DNA from: Dermatemys mawii
Taxonomy: Eukaryota > Chordata > Testudines > Dermatemydidae
Length of the DNA stretch: 64,000 bases
Assembly (NCBI GenBank): GCA_007922305.1
Contig: ML677342.1
Span: 1,769,843-1,833,842, forward strand
Direction of reading: 5' to 3'
Position numbers and translations under genes: made by a program
The notes under the pieces: model-generated
What the model was told of the DNA's origin: nothing
Seen by the model: the letters and a program-made list of their open reading frames with translations, nothing else
Database searches by the model: none
In this document: positions 1 through 12,107 of the stretch, one piece after another
Numbering within the stretch: position 1 is the stretch's first letter
Layout: each line of letters starts with the position of its first letter

Positions 1-955
1 AGGGAAAACCACTGAACCAGTCCAACACCAAGGTTAATACTTCAATTAAATCATAGGCTTTATAAAACATTTAAATCTGCAGTTCCTACTTGGAAAACAT
101 TTTTTAACTTTACTGTCCTAACAATGAAGAATGTTAATGAGGGGACTAGGCTGGCCCTCTAATTATATGTAAAGTGGAAGGTGCTTTCCAGTAATGTGGA
201 TACTTTTGATCTGGTAATACACATATCTTCCTGCACTTACAGGCACAAAAGGAAGCAGCTGCTGCATACAAGAAAGATCTGAGAGAGTAATCATTAGCAA
301 CAAGCAACACAAAATCCATACACAGGTCTTGTGAGATGCATGAGTTAACAACTCTGGCATCACTAGTTTCATCTCTCATATGTGATCATATTACAACCCT
401 GTTAACCAGAATATGCATCATCCAGAAAAAGAATTGTGATGATTTGCTGGTTGCTGTGCAATAAGTTAAATTGGTGGTACTGACACAATAGCTCTTTGGA
501 GTACCTCATGCAGGTCTCAGAGGCTGCTGCTTTGATTGGAGTGCCTCTCCTTTTCAGCTGGCATCAGGCATTGCACAAACCACAAGAGCATTCACATGCT
601 GCTCAAAACATGAGAGGCTGCACAGGGAACAATGACAGAGTACTGAGAAATGGGAACCCCTCTCTCTGCTTTCAAGCTGTCAGAAGGATGGAGGGAAGGC
701 AAAGAGAGAATTTCCCTCTCACCTTGTAATTGCAGAGGGCTGGAGGGTGGAAAGAGGGAAAACTACCTTCCCTTCCAATAGCCAGGAGTGTGGTGAGAGG
801 GAAAATTCCCCTGCACCTCACATATGTGGGAGAAAGCAGAGATGAAAAAGGGTATTAAACATGAGACACAAAATAATCATAGCTTAAAGTTGTGATCTTA
901 TCTTGCAACGTTAGTGAAATAATATGACGATGTGTTCCAAGAACATAATTGTTTG
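1..955. other. unassigned sequence, no gene seen
   Basis: No recognised repeat, RNA gene or exon. Short open frames on both strands have no family motif and no convincing splice sites. The part near 600-830 is purine-rich, with repeated GAGGGAAA-like words, and may be an old degraded repeat. Confidence 0.4.
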
Positions 956-1059
956 CAGTGTTATTGTAGCTGTGTTGGTCCCAGGATAGTAGAGACACAA
1001 GGTGGATGAGCTAATATCCTTTTTTTTTTTTTTTTTTAAGATCAGCTTCTGTTGGTGAG
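956..1059 (+). repeat. turtle-type interspersed repeat, left part
   Basis: The phrases TGTAGCTGTGTTGGTCCCAG, ACAAGGTGGATGAG and CTTCTGTTGGTGAG match, in order, a repeat that is very common in turtle genomes. The central part has been replaced by a T run at about 1020-1037. The match stops abruptly at 1059 and resumes at about 1530, so the copy appears to be split by an insertion. A related fragment lies near 19300-19392. The family class is unknown to me. Confidence 0.6.
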
Positions 1060-1529
1060 CATCACTGTGGGCCACGGCTGCTCCCCAGCTCCAGGCATGC
1101 ACTCCTATGCCCAAGCTTAGTCAAGGAGGTTTATTCCTTTGTAACAAAGGTTAAGAAACAAACAGAATACAGGAACACAGTCTTAACTCAATACCGGACC
1201 CCAGGCTTCAGGGCCAACTCTCCCATTGATCTTTGGTACTCTGGGTCCTTGCAGCTTCCCCACTTCCATTAGTTCAGCACCCCTCTTGGGGCTGCAGCCA
1301 CAGGGTTGCTTCCTTAAGCCCCCAGTCCCCTTGCTCAAGGGACCCACCATAGAAGTTAGCTCCACTCCTCTGTGGTGTTGCTCCCTAGGATTCAGCCTGT
1401 CTCAGTCCGTCCTCCCTCCAGCTGCCTCTGAGCAGACCCAGGTATAGCCCAGATCTCTTTAAGCTCACCTGCTCTAGTCCAGAGGCACTGGCTTCAGTCT
1501 ATCTACAGAGACCAACTACCCAGAGACAG
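1060..1529. mobile_element. GC-richer segment inserted in a repeat, unclassified
   Basis: This 470-bp stretch is richer in G and C than its surroundings and lies exactly between the two halves of the repeat at 956-1059 and 1530-1575. The flanks GTGAG on the left and GGGAG on the right would be a 4 of 5 target duplication. Its ends do not show clear TG...CA, so LTR status is not established. Open frames on both strands are short and show no known domain. Confidence 0.4.
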
Positions 1530-1610
1530 GGAGAGAGACAAGCTTTTGAGTGTAGGAAGATATGTATTGCTAATAGAGGCTTGTCTCTCTCACCAACAAA
1601 AGCTGGTACA
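1530..1610. repeat. repeat right part plus an antisense piece of the same family
   Basis: GAGAGAGACAAGCTTTTGAG at 1531-1550 continues the repeat broken at 1059. About 30 bases later GCTTGTCTCTCTCACCAACA reads as the same repeat on the opposite strand. The two pieces form an imperfect inverted pair. Confidence 0.5.
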
Positions 1611-2079
1611 ACCTCCAACAATACAAAGACATACAGAAAACATCACAACACAATGCCAACGGCTCCACTTGTAGTGGTTCTTCTCAACTCAGTTTGATGA
1701 TGTCAAGCTGTATAAGATTGAATATTACTACCCTAAGTCCTCTGCCTTGGCTGAGGTGGTGTTCTCTTCCATCATTGCCTCAATCAAGTTCTGTCCAGAC
1801 CAGCTACTTCAGGTTGTTGACAAAGTGTGTGGGTAGAAGAACAGTGAGAGTGCAAGTCAGATCCCACTTACAGCTGTGCATTTGGGATTATGTCCAATTG
1901 TGGAGGATAGGATTTTTGTTCCCCAATTTGGCTCTCAATCAACAATAGTGCAAAAAGCATTTGTGAATGGCTAATTAGATTTGCAAAATGTCCCCAGTTT
2001 GACAGCAAAAATAAAGGGAAATGCGAGAGCAGTATCAACAACAGGCTAGGAGTCAATAACTGTATTCAGAGCCAAACTG
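1611..2079. other. unassigned sequence, no gene seen
   Basis: Contains an 84-codon plus-strand frame at 1694-1948 without recognisable motifs. The sequence may belong to the same old repeat complex as its neighbours, but I cannot name it. Confidence 0.35.
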
Positions 2080-2830
2080 ATTGCTTTCGGGGAAAAATCA
2101 GCAATTTAAGTTTCTCTAACCTTTCTGGTCCACTTCATCTACCGACAGGCCCCAGACAGTAATAATTCCAGAGCACGGCTGCTTGGCCACAGAAGATCCC
2201 TTTCACCTTCAAGCCTCCACATGACTATAACATAACACTGAAGATCAGTTAGGCTTCCCATGTTTAACAGCAACACCCTGGCTAGCAAGGTAGACCCTCC
2301 ATCCTAAAAGTAAAACTGCTTCTGCTCACAAAGCACAGGCAAGGAATTTCTCTAATGCCTTCACTAGGTGGGCTCTCATGGCTGAGGTCAGTCAGCCACA
2401 AGAACAATAATGTCTCGAGCCTCCCGAGTGCTGTAACTTTAACACCAGAATCAAGGCTGTTATAATGTACTCAAGACATTATGTCTTCTGCAGCTGACCT
2501 CAATCAGCAGCCATGTAGACCACCCAGGGGAGGGGGAGTGTAAGAGATACAAAAGGTTTTATTAAACCCAAAAGAACAAAAAGAAAAAGAGCCTTGACCC
2601 TTCCAACAAAGGGAGGAAAGTTCTCACCTGGCAACAAGCCAGGTGATATTGTTTTAAACAACTTCCCCCACCCCCCAGCTTTGTAGTCCAGCCACTGAAA
2701 CCCACCTTATATCTGCAGCTGCACAGAGGAGATCCTCCAAACTAACTCCCCTGACTAAAACACATTCAGCGTGCAGCTGCGAATACGGGAAAGAAGGGGG
2801 GAGGATTCTAGTTAAAGGTTTGCTGTATTA
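2080..2830 (-). mobile_element. LTR-like segment, probably minus strand
   Basis: Read on the minus strand, the segment holds a perfect short hairpin (CACCTGG, 7-base loop, CCAGGTG, near 2626-2646), then a polyadenylation signal in TTTAATAAAACC, and then a C-rich tract. This order resembles the R/U5 part of an LTR. Nothing in it codes for gag or pol. Ends and target duplications were not found, so the boundaries are approximate. Confidence 0.35.
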
Positions 2831-3309
2831 AATAGTGCAGTATGCAGAATCCAGAGAGGTGATTAGCATGAGCTCTCTGCTGCTTCCAAGTCTTTCCTAT
2901 GGTTTAGTGCCACATAAACAATTATCATCATCAGAATAAAATCCTTTTTTTAAAAAAAAGATGTTGGTGATCTAGTTAATTTATCTTGATGGATGACCCT
3001 CAAGAAGTTTGCACTGGGTAAGCACCCATAAGCTTGAATGCTTAATTTCACATCTAAGAGTCTGCACATTTGAGATGGAAATCATGTGAGGCCAGATATT
3101 TGTGAGATTTCTGGTACTTCTGGATGGTTTCAAAATATCATGAAGATGGCATTTCTTATGATATTTTAGCAATTTTGCTTCCTATACTGGGCAGAACCAA
3201 CAAGCTAGAAGTGGATACAAGTGAAAAGGAAATTAATTAAATAAAAAATATTAAAACATTTTCAAATCATATTAATGATTCAGTTAGAGGTTCAGAATGG
3301 TTTTCATTG

Positions 3310-3360
3310 TAGCAGAACCAGCTATTTTTATTACTACTACTATTTGTAGTCAGGAGTGCT
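3310..3360. repeat. left part of an old SINE-like repeat split by a hAT element
   Basis: TTATTACTACTACTATTTGTAG followed after the hAT-like element by GGCCCCAGTGTACTAGGTG (3571-3640) resembles a widespread amniote repeat phrase that ends with a block on oldest-form "pounds of coverage" type wording such as CCTGCTCCAAGG. The hAT-like element at 3361-3568 sits between the two parts. No target duplication could be confirmed. Confidence 0.4.
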
Positions 3361-3568
3361 TAGGGTATGTCTACACAGCAACTAGACACCCATGGTTGGC
3401 TGTGTCAACCAACCTGGGCTACACCTGTGGGGCTATTTCATTGCCGTGTAGACTTCCGGGCTTGGGCTGAGCCGAGAAGTTTAGACAGCAATGAAACAAG
3501 CCCTGTGACCCCAAGTCAGCTGGCATGGGCCAGCCATGGGCGTCTAATCGCTATGAAACATACCCTTA
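3361..3568. mobile_element. hAT-like non-autonomous palindromic element
   Basis: Begins TAGGGTATGTCTACAC and ends GAAACATACCCTTA, imperfect terminal inverted repeats. The inner arms are also inverted: CTAGACACCCATGG near the left end matches CCATGGGCGTCTAAT near the right end. This is the layout of an abundant turtle hAT-type MITE. It encodes nothing; a 103-codon frame starting at 3367 is a by-product. An 8-bp target duplication is not visible. Confidence 0.65.
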
Positions 3569-3570
3569 AA

Positions 3571-3640
3571 GGCCCCAGTGTACTAGGTGTTGTACATACA
3601 CAGAGTATGAAACAGTTCCTGCTCCAAGGAATTGACATCA
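3571..3640. repeat. right part of the split SINE-like repeat
   Basis: GCCCCAGTGTACTAGGTG, then TGTACATACACAGA and CCTGCTCCAAGGAA, match in order a common amniote repeat phrase. It continues the part at 3310-3360 across the hAT-like insertion. Confidence 0.45.
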
Positions 3641-3659
3641 CTGGTTTTGTCTGCAAGTT

Positions 3660-3832
3660 GGGGTACTGCACACCATGAGGTGACATTTCTAAAGTGCACT
3701 AAAAAGCTGCATGTTAACTTTCAGTGCACACCAGCAGGTCTACATGGAAGAATTAATGAGCATGTTTGTGTACTTTAGAAATCTTACCCCCATAGTGTGC
3801 ATTAACCCACTATTTAGACAAGCCCTAAGAAA
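3660..3832. mobile_element. probable truncated hAT-like element
   Basis: The right end, TTAGACAAGCCCTAA, is a degraded form of the terminal repeat seen in turtle elements that start TTAGGGCTTGTCTACA. Inner words (TAAAGTGCACTAAAAAGCTG, AGTGTGCATTAACCC) form imperfect inverted arms. The left terminus is missing. Confidence 0.4.
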
Positions 3833-3841
3833 AAAATGTCA

Positions 3842-4030
3842 GAAAGGAAGAATTATCCCCATTTTACAGAACAGATACTAAGGAACAAAGGACAAGAACC
3901 TCAAACTCCAAAGGCACCTAACTCCCATTAAGGATCTAGGCCAAGGAAATTAAATGAGGTGTCCAAAGTCACACATGAAGTGTGAGGAATTGAACCCATA
4001 ACTTCTGAGTTCTAATCTACCACCTTAACC
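3842..4030. repeat. MIR-like (CORE-SINE type) fragment
   Basis: ATTATCCCCATTTTACAGA, then CCAAAGTCACACATGAAGT and GAATTGAACCCATAACTTCT follow the usual order of MIR-like SINE tails in amniotes. The copy is old and degraded. No pol III box is preserved. Confidence 0.6.
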
Positions 4031-5595
4031 GCAAAAAAACATCCTTTCCTTTTTCATCCCTATGAATCTGTTGCTAAATAAGACACAAGGGCACAAGGCT
4101 ATTATGTCACTTCTGTGATACTGGCACACTAAAAATATTTAGTCAAACCAAGCTGAGTCATTTGTTGCTGTTGATATTAAACACTTTTATAGCTGATATA
4201 AAATTCAAACTCTTTTCTCTGGAGAAGATTTGGGTTTTCTGCTGGTGAGAGGCATCAATAAAATCACAAAGCAGGTCTGAGAATAGTCTTTTTGGAAGAT
4301 AACTTCATTGTTTAGTTTATAATTATGAATTTTATTTCTTGGGCTTTCAGCTTGATCATGTTTTAGAGTAAAGAAAAAAAACTTATATGGAAAATGATAA
4401 TGTCGAGGATATTAGTAACACTGAGCTGGCAAGAAGAAAATCTCATAGAAGGTTTATATTAGGAAGAATAATGTCCAATATCACAAAAGGCTGGGATTAT
4501 TTTTTCTTGTAAGAACTGCTGTGTCAGCCAAAGCAGGGTATATCTGTAATTGTCTTATTCCTGGACCCAGCAAAAAGATCCCTGAGACCTTGAAACCAGT
4601 GGAATGTTTTTTCAGTCTGATAATAACTGTTACCCTTCCTGATAAATGCAGCGTGTTATAAAAAAGAAAAGATTGCCATGTAAGAAAGAGGATCATCTGT
4701 TAAAGCAATTGTGGGGGCAGGGGTGGCTGAGCATGGACTGGCCAGTTTACCAGTTTTGTTAGGGGAGTAGGTTTGTGAACAGCAAGCCAAGATGGAGTTC
4801 AAAAACTTGTTCTCAGAAGAGGAAAATTGCCAGGTGACATCTTTATCCCATCTCTGGCCCTTTTCAGCCAACTAAAAGAGTTGAAGTGGCATAAAGGAGG
4901 CCTGAAAACCCTGGATGGCCTGGGAAGAATGGCCTGATACTGCTAAGACTTATGCACATACTTAACATTACATACGGCGTTTGGAATCCTGACCCCACTG
5001 ATATCAACTGAAGTTTTGCCATTTTCTTAAATGGAGCCAGGATTTTACCCTCTAAATAGTTCTATTTAAATCAATGGTGCTACTTTACTTTAAATATGGA
5101 GAGTATGTGCCTAGGTCCTTGCAGCATTAGGCCTCAATTAGCAGAGGTCTCTGGTATCAACCTCTGTTTACACAAAGGCTCTTCAAACTCTTTGGGACAG
5201 AGAGTGTCCATTTATTCAGTGTCTGAATATGACTTAGCACCATTTGGTCTGGTCCTTATTGAGAATTCTAGGTACTATTGTAATACAAACAATAAATAAC
5301 AACACTTACATTCCCACTGGTTGAACGGGCTACTGTGAATAATTTATGCCTTTTTTTAATAATTGAACTGTTCATAGATACATGATTTCATAATCTCCAC
5401 ATTTAATTCATCAAACTTTTTTTGACCAGTCTCAGATAAATAATTTGTCAATGATTTATGCCATTCGCTCGTTAAGGAGTTCTACCCTCTCAGAAGAAAT
5501 ATGAACTGCAAAGTAAAAGTGTGGAGTTTGGAATGGTCCTTGCAGCTATTCAGCCCTATTCAGCTGCCCCACCTTTCCTTATAATTGATCTAATT
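4031..5595. other. unassigned sequence, no gene seen
   Basis: AT-rich sequence with two overlapping 71-codon minus-strand frames (4481-4871) that lack known motifs. One short copy of the dispersed GAAGTCAATGG palindrome family lies at about 4988-5045. Confidence 0.4.
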
Positions 5596-5765
5596 CAGGG
5601 ATCAGCAACTTTTGGCCTGTGTCCTACCATGGTAAGCCCCCTGCTGGAACAGGCCGGTTTGCTTACCTGCCGTCTCCGCAGGTTCGGCCAATCACAGCTC
5701 CCACTGGCTGCGGTTCACCTTCTCAGGCCAATGGGGGCTTCAGCCAGCACATCCCTCATCCCACT
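5596..5765. mobile_element. hAT-like element, right end lost
   Basis: The left terminus CAGGGATCAGCAACTTTTGG is close to the hAT-type terminus CAGGGGTCGGCAACC. The following GC-rich words (GGTTTGCTTACCTGCCG, CCACTGGCTGCGG, GGCCAATGGGGGC) follow the order of a common turtle element. The right inverted arm is missing. Open frames here are inside the element and are not genes. Confidence 0.65.
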
Positions 5766-8140
5766 CTGCTTCCCACACACCTCCAAGACTATTTCAAATC
5801 CAATTGGAAAAGGCTAGTGTTGTAGCACACAGCTGAAATGAAAAATTTAGATTCACAGTGTTAGAAAATGTTATTAAATGACTATTCCTCCAAGCAGATA
5901 CACTTTTTGCTTACCTGTATGAAAACCAACAAGACAATTGGTAAAGCTTGCCTGTGAAGAAGACAAAGCTTTCTCAGGTGCAGGTCCAACAGGAATTAGG
6001 TACCATCACAAATCTGACCATCTTCTGCTCCAAGGGCAAAGTGTACCTCCTTGTCCTCGCCTTCTTTGACATAAACACAGAGCGGAACATACATTTAAAA
6101 GACTCCACCATCTGAAACAAATCCTAACGAAACAAAACACAGAGCACACACACAGGTTCATTCCTGGACAGAGGACGAAAGAGAAGAGAACCCATAATAA
6201 GATGTTAGCCATAGTGCTTAATGCATTAATGGAATGTGCTTAGATACCTCAGTAATAAGTGCAGTATAAGAAGATATATTGATTAGAATAAAATAGAAAA
6301 ATATAAAACAACAACAACAAAAACCCCTGGGAGATTGGATTCAATTATATTTTTTTAGAATTACTGGAGCTAAGCTGAGACTTTTTTATTTTTCTCAAAA
6401 ATGTTTGTTATCCTATTGTTGCAAATTACTTAGCTATACATATACAAACTCACCACATTTATGAATACCTGTACATATATATTATACATATGCATTGCAC
6501 ACAGAGACATAGATGTCTGTGCACACAGACTTAGATATATGTGCACACACACACACACAGAGTTGCTGCTATTAAAATGTCACTGCTTACAAAACAATAG
6601 TTTCTGAGGTACTGCAGTTTCTCCTACACTGAGAATAAGAAAAAACAGCCTTAAAGAACAGTATAGGGTAAACATTCTGAAATGGGGACTTTTAATTAGC
6701 AACCACTCTATCTGTGTGTATGTTAACATCTACTTCTATACATCCAGTAGTCACATACACAAAAAAATACCATTTCTATTCGTCATACTTTGGTTTTTGC
6801 TTGTGTTTTTAAATGCTATGCTCTTCCTGCCCAATTCCTTACCTAATACTTTTATATATATTTTAAAAGAATAAGCACGATACATTGCAGATCATCCCTA
6901 CCAGACTTGTTGCATTCTTTAGTTCTTTAATCTTGTGTCATAGCTGAAGGTTAGGCTGACCCATGTGATTCACAGCAAAACAAGTAGTGGGAGGGGGAAA
7001 AGCAAAGAAGATTCTTGTGATAAACCGTGTTTAATTCTATTTTGGAGAAAACAACCATCTCTCTTGGTAGGATGAAGGCTGAAAACTGCAAAAGCTGAAA
7101 CAAATATACAGTGCTGTATCATTTGTGGTTTAATAAAAACAATTTATATGCAGGGTAGTGAGTATGAGGAAAGTTATGGAAAACATTTCTCACCCAAGGA
7201 CAGAGTACCAGATGTGCTAAGACTTATGGGAGCAATCAGAGGTGGCCAAGGCTCTGCTGTGGGCCTTATTAAGTTAGACTGTGATCCAGCACCTTCAACT
7301 TATTAAGCTGTCGGGAGTTTCAGTGATTAAAACCAAAGAAAGGTCAGCCACCGACCTTCAGAATTTCCCTGGACTGGTATTTCTTTGAGGTCTTAGACCC
7401 TAATGAAGACACTTCACTTGATAGGTGGATTTTTTTAAATTGGTCTTTTGAGCTGGATTTGTCCATAGCTTGAGAAAATCTTCAATAGGTTTTTCTTCTT
7501 CAGAACTCTGCGTACAGTTATCAGAAATCCTAACCAATAGCAAGAGATGCGGTCTTATAGGATGGCTTTGCATATCATCACCGCAGAGATCAAAGGAACA
7601 GGTTAATGGGGATCTGGTGAAGTTTAATTAAGGCCCAAGTAAGGAATGAGGGTTAGTGGCTGTAGGTGGGACAGTTATAAATAAGCTTTCAAAGCTCTGA
7701 TAGCTGAAGTCTAATGTTTGTAAAAGGTATAATAAAACTGGTATTTCTTATGGATTTAAGGTTGCCAAAATGAACCCACTAGTCTTAAAAAAAGCTTCAC
7801 AGCAGAAACAGATATAATATGCTCCAGGTACATGTGATGTCATTCTATTTTATGAGCTGTTCTTAGATGAGTTAAAGGTTGTTGTTTCATCTACAAGGAC
7901 ATTTATTACTGCTTACAATCGCTTAATTATAACACTGCCATGAAGTGTTGTTCAACTCAGCCTCTTCATCCCTTGTTATCTTCTGGTAGAAGTTAAAAAG
8001 TTAGCATGTCTGCATGACTTCTTAATCAGCTGTATTTTTTTCTTTGATTTTACCTACATTGAATATAATGGCATACACAGAGTGTACTTGTATCTCTGTA
8101 AATTATAAGTCCCTATTTGTCAAAGGTTTATAAGCCAGCT
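5766..8140. other. unassigned AT-rich sequence, no gene seen
   Basis: No recognised repeat or exon. A (CA)8 microsatellite lies at about 6544-6559, next to a stretch rich in ATAT and TACATA words (6440-6560). Confidence 0.4.
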
Positions 8141-8600
8141 ATAAAAACGCACAGTGGAAACTTTCTATAGCGGGCCAAGCACTCAAAGGAGCAATTTTAT
8201 TATTATTTTATAATATTTTTAAAACATCGACTTGGCTGATTTTTATGTTACAAACACCCTCCTGCCCTTAAAAAAAACTCTTGTATTTTTTACGTTACAA
8301 ATTTTAAAAGCCATTAAAATAAAAGCAAAACGTGAGCATTATCCGGTCATGTTTTACATCCTCTTTTACCATGATCTTTATTTAACATTTTAAAATTGCT
8401 AATTTATTAAGCGTTCAAAGATCATCACAAAGCATGTGCACTCATTTTTAATATCGTTATTTATATTGATATAACAACAGCCCTTATCATGCAGCAGATC
8501 AATATAAAACTAAACAGGAATTTAAACGCTAAACTGAAACTGCTCAGACTGTGCAATTATGATATACTGAGTCAATAACGATTGTTTTTAATAATATTTA
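8141..8600. other. AT-rich block with many CpGs, candidate conserved non-coding element
   Basis: About ten CpG dinucleotides survive in about 460 AT-rich bases (for example TTACGTTAC, AAACGTGAG, ATCCGGTC, AAGCGTTC, AATAACGATT), while most neighbouring unique sequence has few. No repeat phrase or open frame explains the block. TAAT-containing words that could serve homeodomain proteins are frequent. Constraint or lack of methylation is an inference. Confidence 0.3.
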
Positions 8601-11600
8601 AATGTTAAGCTCCATCACCCAAAGCTGATTCAATTTTCATGTTAAGATTTTGCTTTTTACTCACTGAATTACAGAACCTTCATTAGTGCCATAGCCACAT
8701 AAATGGCTGGGCAAGTTGAACACCACAAGGTGGTGCTAATGTTTTGATGGCTAACTGGCTAGCGATTTGGCCTGAATCCTAACATTTCTTGGTTTGAACA
8801 GAAAACCAATCAGATCCCAGTAAGTCACTTTCCTGTGCATGAAAACATCTACAAGATGTTGAAGTGGTCAAGATGCCATAGCCTCATAACAAAATTGATG
8901 GTGAAGCAGTGTTTCTCTAGAGCACATATAGCTAATTTTATTGGTAGGGGTGGGGCGATATAGTTAGGAGTAGCTGAAATATTTCCTTTACTGTGAACTA
9001 ACATTTTTTCTTTGATCAGTTTTACTGCCAAAGGAAGGTGAATACTGAGGGTAGCATCCATCATGTCTGGGCGGAGTAAGGCGAGGTAGCACCACCACTC
9101 CTTTCCACCTATATCAGCCTTGCCCTATGGGACAGTCCTGGGATTATGGGTACGCAAGAGAGTGGCATTATGGTTGCTATAATTGTCTTCCTTTGAGGAT
9201 TTTAAAATCTCATCCATGATACTGAATTAATGGTTTTCCACCCATTCTATACAGTTTTTCTATTAATTTTGGAAAAAACAAATTGATAAATATTCCCAGT
9301 ATTCACAAGTGAGGATTTTGTAAAAATCTATCCTCAGTTTTCCTCTCTCAGTTGAACGCACGTGGACTCTACAGTATAACCTGGACTCTTAGAGAGTAGA
9401 TGGGCTTTTGCCTCCATTGCCACAGCATTCGGGAAGACAATCTGCCAGTTATCATAAAGCCAATTGATACTGTTTACATTCAGCTAGAAAACGGCAAGAA
9501 AATTCATTTTTTTCTATAGTGCCATCTGGCACCTGCTAGCAGTACTACAGAGGAACATGTCAGATTTGGCTAATTGATCACTTAAAGGGCTCTCATGGGA
9601 CATGGGCACTGAAACTTGAATAACTTCCCAAGGCTGGAACCGTCTTTGGTACATAACATTCCATATGAATCCAATAGACCTGCCTGACCGCTTAAGTTCT
9701 GGTCTGTTGGGTAAATGAAATTCATCATCATGTTTACAATAACTACCTGGCAGGCCAGAATACACTGTTTGGAACTTTTCCACAGTCCATCAAGTAAATA
9801 ATATATTTTGTGGAAGCTGTAAAGCGTCTTTCTAGTAAAAGAACTTTTACTTGGAAGACGCATGTCTTTATTGTTGACCAAACTTGACTGTCCAGAGGAA
9901 AAGAAAGTCAGCCCATGGCATTGTAGGACACTTTTGGCAGAGCCCTAAGAGCATGAGTCCAGTGGTCCGTCTCCACCATTTTTTTCCAGTTAAATAAATA
10001 CTAATTTTAAAATGTTCCATGAAGGATTTTCTTTTTGAACAAACTCATTCCTATGCAACATTCATAGATCAGATTTAAAAAGCACGACTACATCTGAACA
10101 CTTTAAGATTTTGAAACAAACTGACAAGTACAAATAATGTCACCACTAAGACTAATGATCCACTTTGAATTTAAATCACATCTTTGTGCCTTTTTAAGTA
10201 TCATCTCCCTGTGCACATGGAAAATTCCTTGGGGCCAATGAAGGGGAGTGTGGTTTGAGGAGGCAATGGCAACATAGCTCTGGTGAACTTGCTCTGTCAC
10301 AGAGAGTTTATGTATGGAGAAGGCAGGTGTCCAGAAAACAGACTGTAAGTGTTAGGTTTCCAAGGATGTCTTGAATTCAGTGGGTCATGCATGCAGCTCT
10401 AAATACATCTATGGTTTTGGCTGATCTCATGCATCTTTCATGCATCAGGGTCTAGGGTTCTTTTGTGGCAGAGCGAGAGAGAGAGGAAACCAAACAACTT
10501 CTGCACCCCCACACTATTGATAGAAGAATTGGGCAGAATGGGCTAGATTTTTAAAAGAGCACAGTAGCCAGCAGATCTCTTGAAATTAAAGGTGTTTCAC
10601 CAAGATTAATTTGGTCTTTGGCAATGAGCTGTAGAGAAAGTTCACTGAGCTACACTGTATAATGCAGGAAAAGGAAACCAGCCCTTCTAGGTCCAAAAAT
10701 TTGATAAGTCAACTCTACAAAGTAAATCAATAGGACTGAAGGTAAGGAGGACCAAGGGTAAATAGAATTATAGACAATATACCTCTGCCTATGTGAATCC
10801 AGGAGTTAACAATTTTCTGACTGGGCAGTTAAGCAGCTTCAGAGTCTACAGCAAGCTTCAGAGTAGCATGGCTGATGTGGCTTTTGTGGAAGAAGCTCTG
10901 GGCAAAGCAAATTTATTCAGACTTTGCCCAAGGAGGGAAGGTTGGTCCATAGTTTCTACAGTCCGTTGGGAAATGTTGGTATGAATCAGTTGAAAGGTAA
11001 TTTGGGTAGTTTACATGGGTAATCTCATTGGGTAATTTCAGGGTTGTTGCTTCAAGCCCCACGTTGGGCAATTGATCTTTCTGCCTTAAGTGTAGTTTTT
11101 AATTCTACGTCTTGGAAAAACAAGCTAGTAAGTTCAACCCACATTTCTTGGGATTTGGTTACAGTCAAATATTTTATATTTTGTATTTTAAAAGATATTT
11201 CCTCTTTTTGACATAAATTAGTCCAGGAACAACTTGGATAAAACTTGAGTTGGATGCTGTTAGTAATTCTCTCCTCTGCTGCCCCATAGAGTTTATTTGA
11301 GGAATCCAACTTCACAATCTTTTTTGTATAATACCTTCCTTAAGATCCAAACGTTTCAAGTGCTATAAGGAAAATTAGAATGGAGTTTAATTTGAGCTAA
11401 GATCAGACAGCCTTACATCAAATAGCAGGTTAATAAAGAAGTTGGAGTTAATACTTTAACTCAAATTTCAACTGAGAATATAAATGATTTTTCCTTTAAA
11501 TACAAATTTCAGTTAAAGTTTCATGTTTTCCCCCGACTTGTTAACCAGCAACCACGGTGCCCTCTAATGAAGCATTTTTTTAAAAAAACCCTTTAATCTG

Positions 11601-12107
11601 GTTCTCAAATAAGTGCCCAGCTACTATACTACAGTGACAAAAATCAGACTAGTAAACTCATTTTTGTGTTTTATGACAGATGTCCTTAAAAAAGAAGCTG
11701 AATTCAGTTTGCTTGCAGCCATGTTCTGAAGGTTTATATGAAAAGAAACACCCCCATCAAGAGAAAACTGTAACATGCATTTGAAATTAATATTTTTGAA
11801 TAAATAGCTTTTTGTCAATCTACTGCTGCTGGTAGCTGTATTGCTGAGAAGTACCTACAATTCTTATGCTTGGAATATTGGAAACTCACTGTACGATTGT
11901 GAATCAACTTATTTTTTATTTCTGATTTAAGAAGAGTTGACTGTATTCTAGCATGTCCCCTCCATTCTATAGGAATATGAGCTTACTTATAGATACATAA
12001 ATGTGGTGTTAAATCTTCTGCACACTCCATTATCTTAATTATGTGAAACTTTTTCTTAAATGCTGCATTTGAAATATGATGCATTGACTGTTCCTGTTGT
12101 GCAGACA
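8601..12107. other. unassigned sequence, no gene seen
   Basis: Contains two overlapping minus-strand frames of 89 and 99 codons (9514-9881). They have no recognised motif and no matching splice sites were found. The rest shows no familiar repeat phrase. Confidence 0.4.

Noticed and set aside
3367..3678. 103-codon plus-strand frame
   Set aside because: It begins inside the hAT-like element at 3361-3568 and continues into old SINE-like sequence; no motif.
9514..9881. Overlapping 89- and 99-codon minus-strand frames
   Set aside because: They lie in two frames of the same strand with no recognised motif, no splice sites and no consistent codon pattern.
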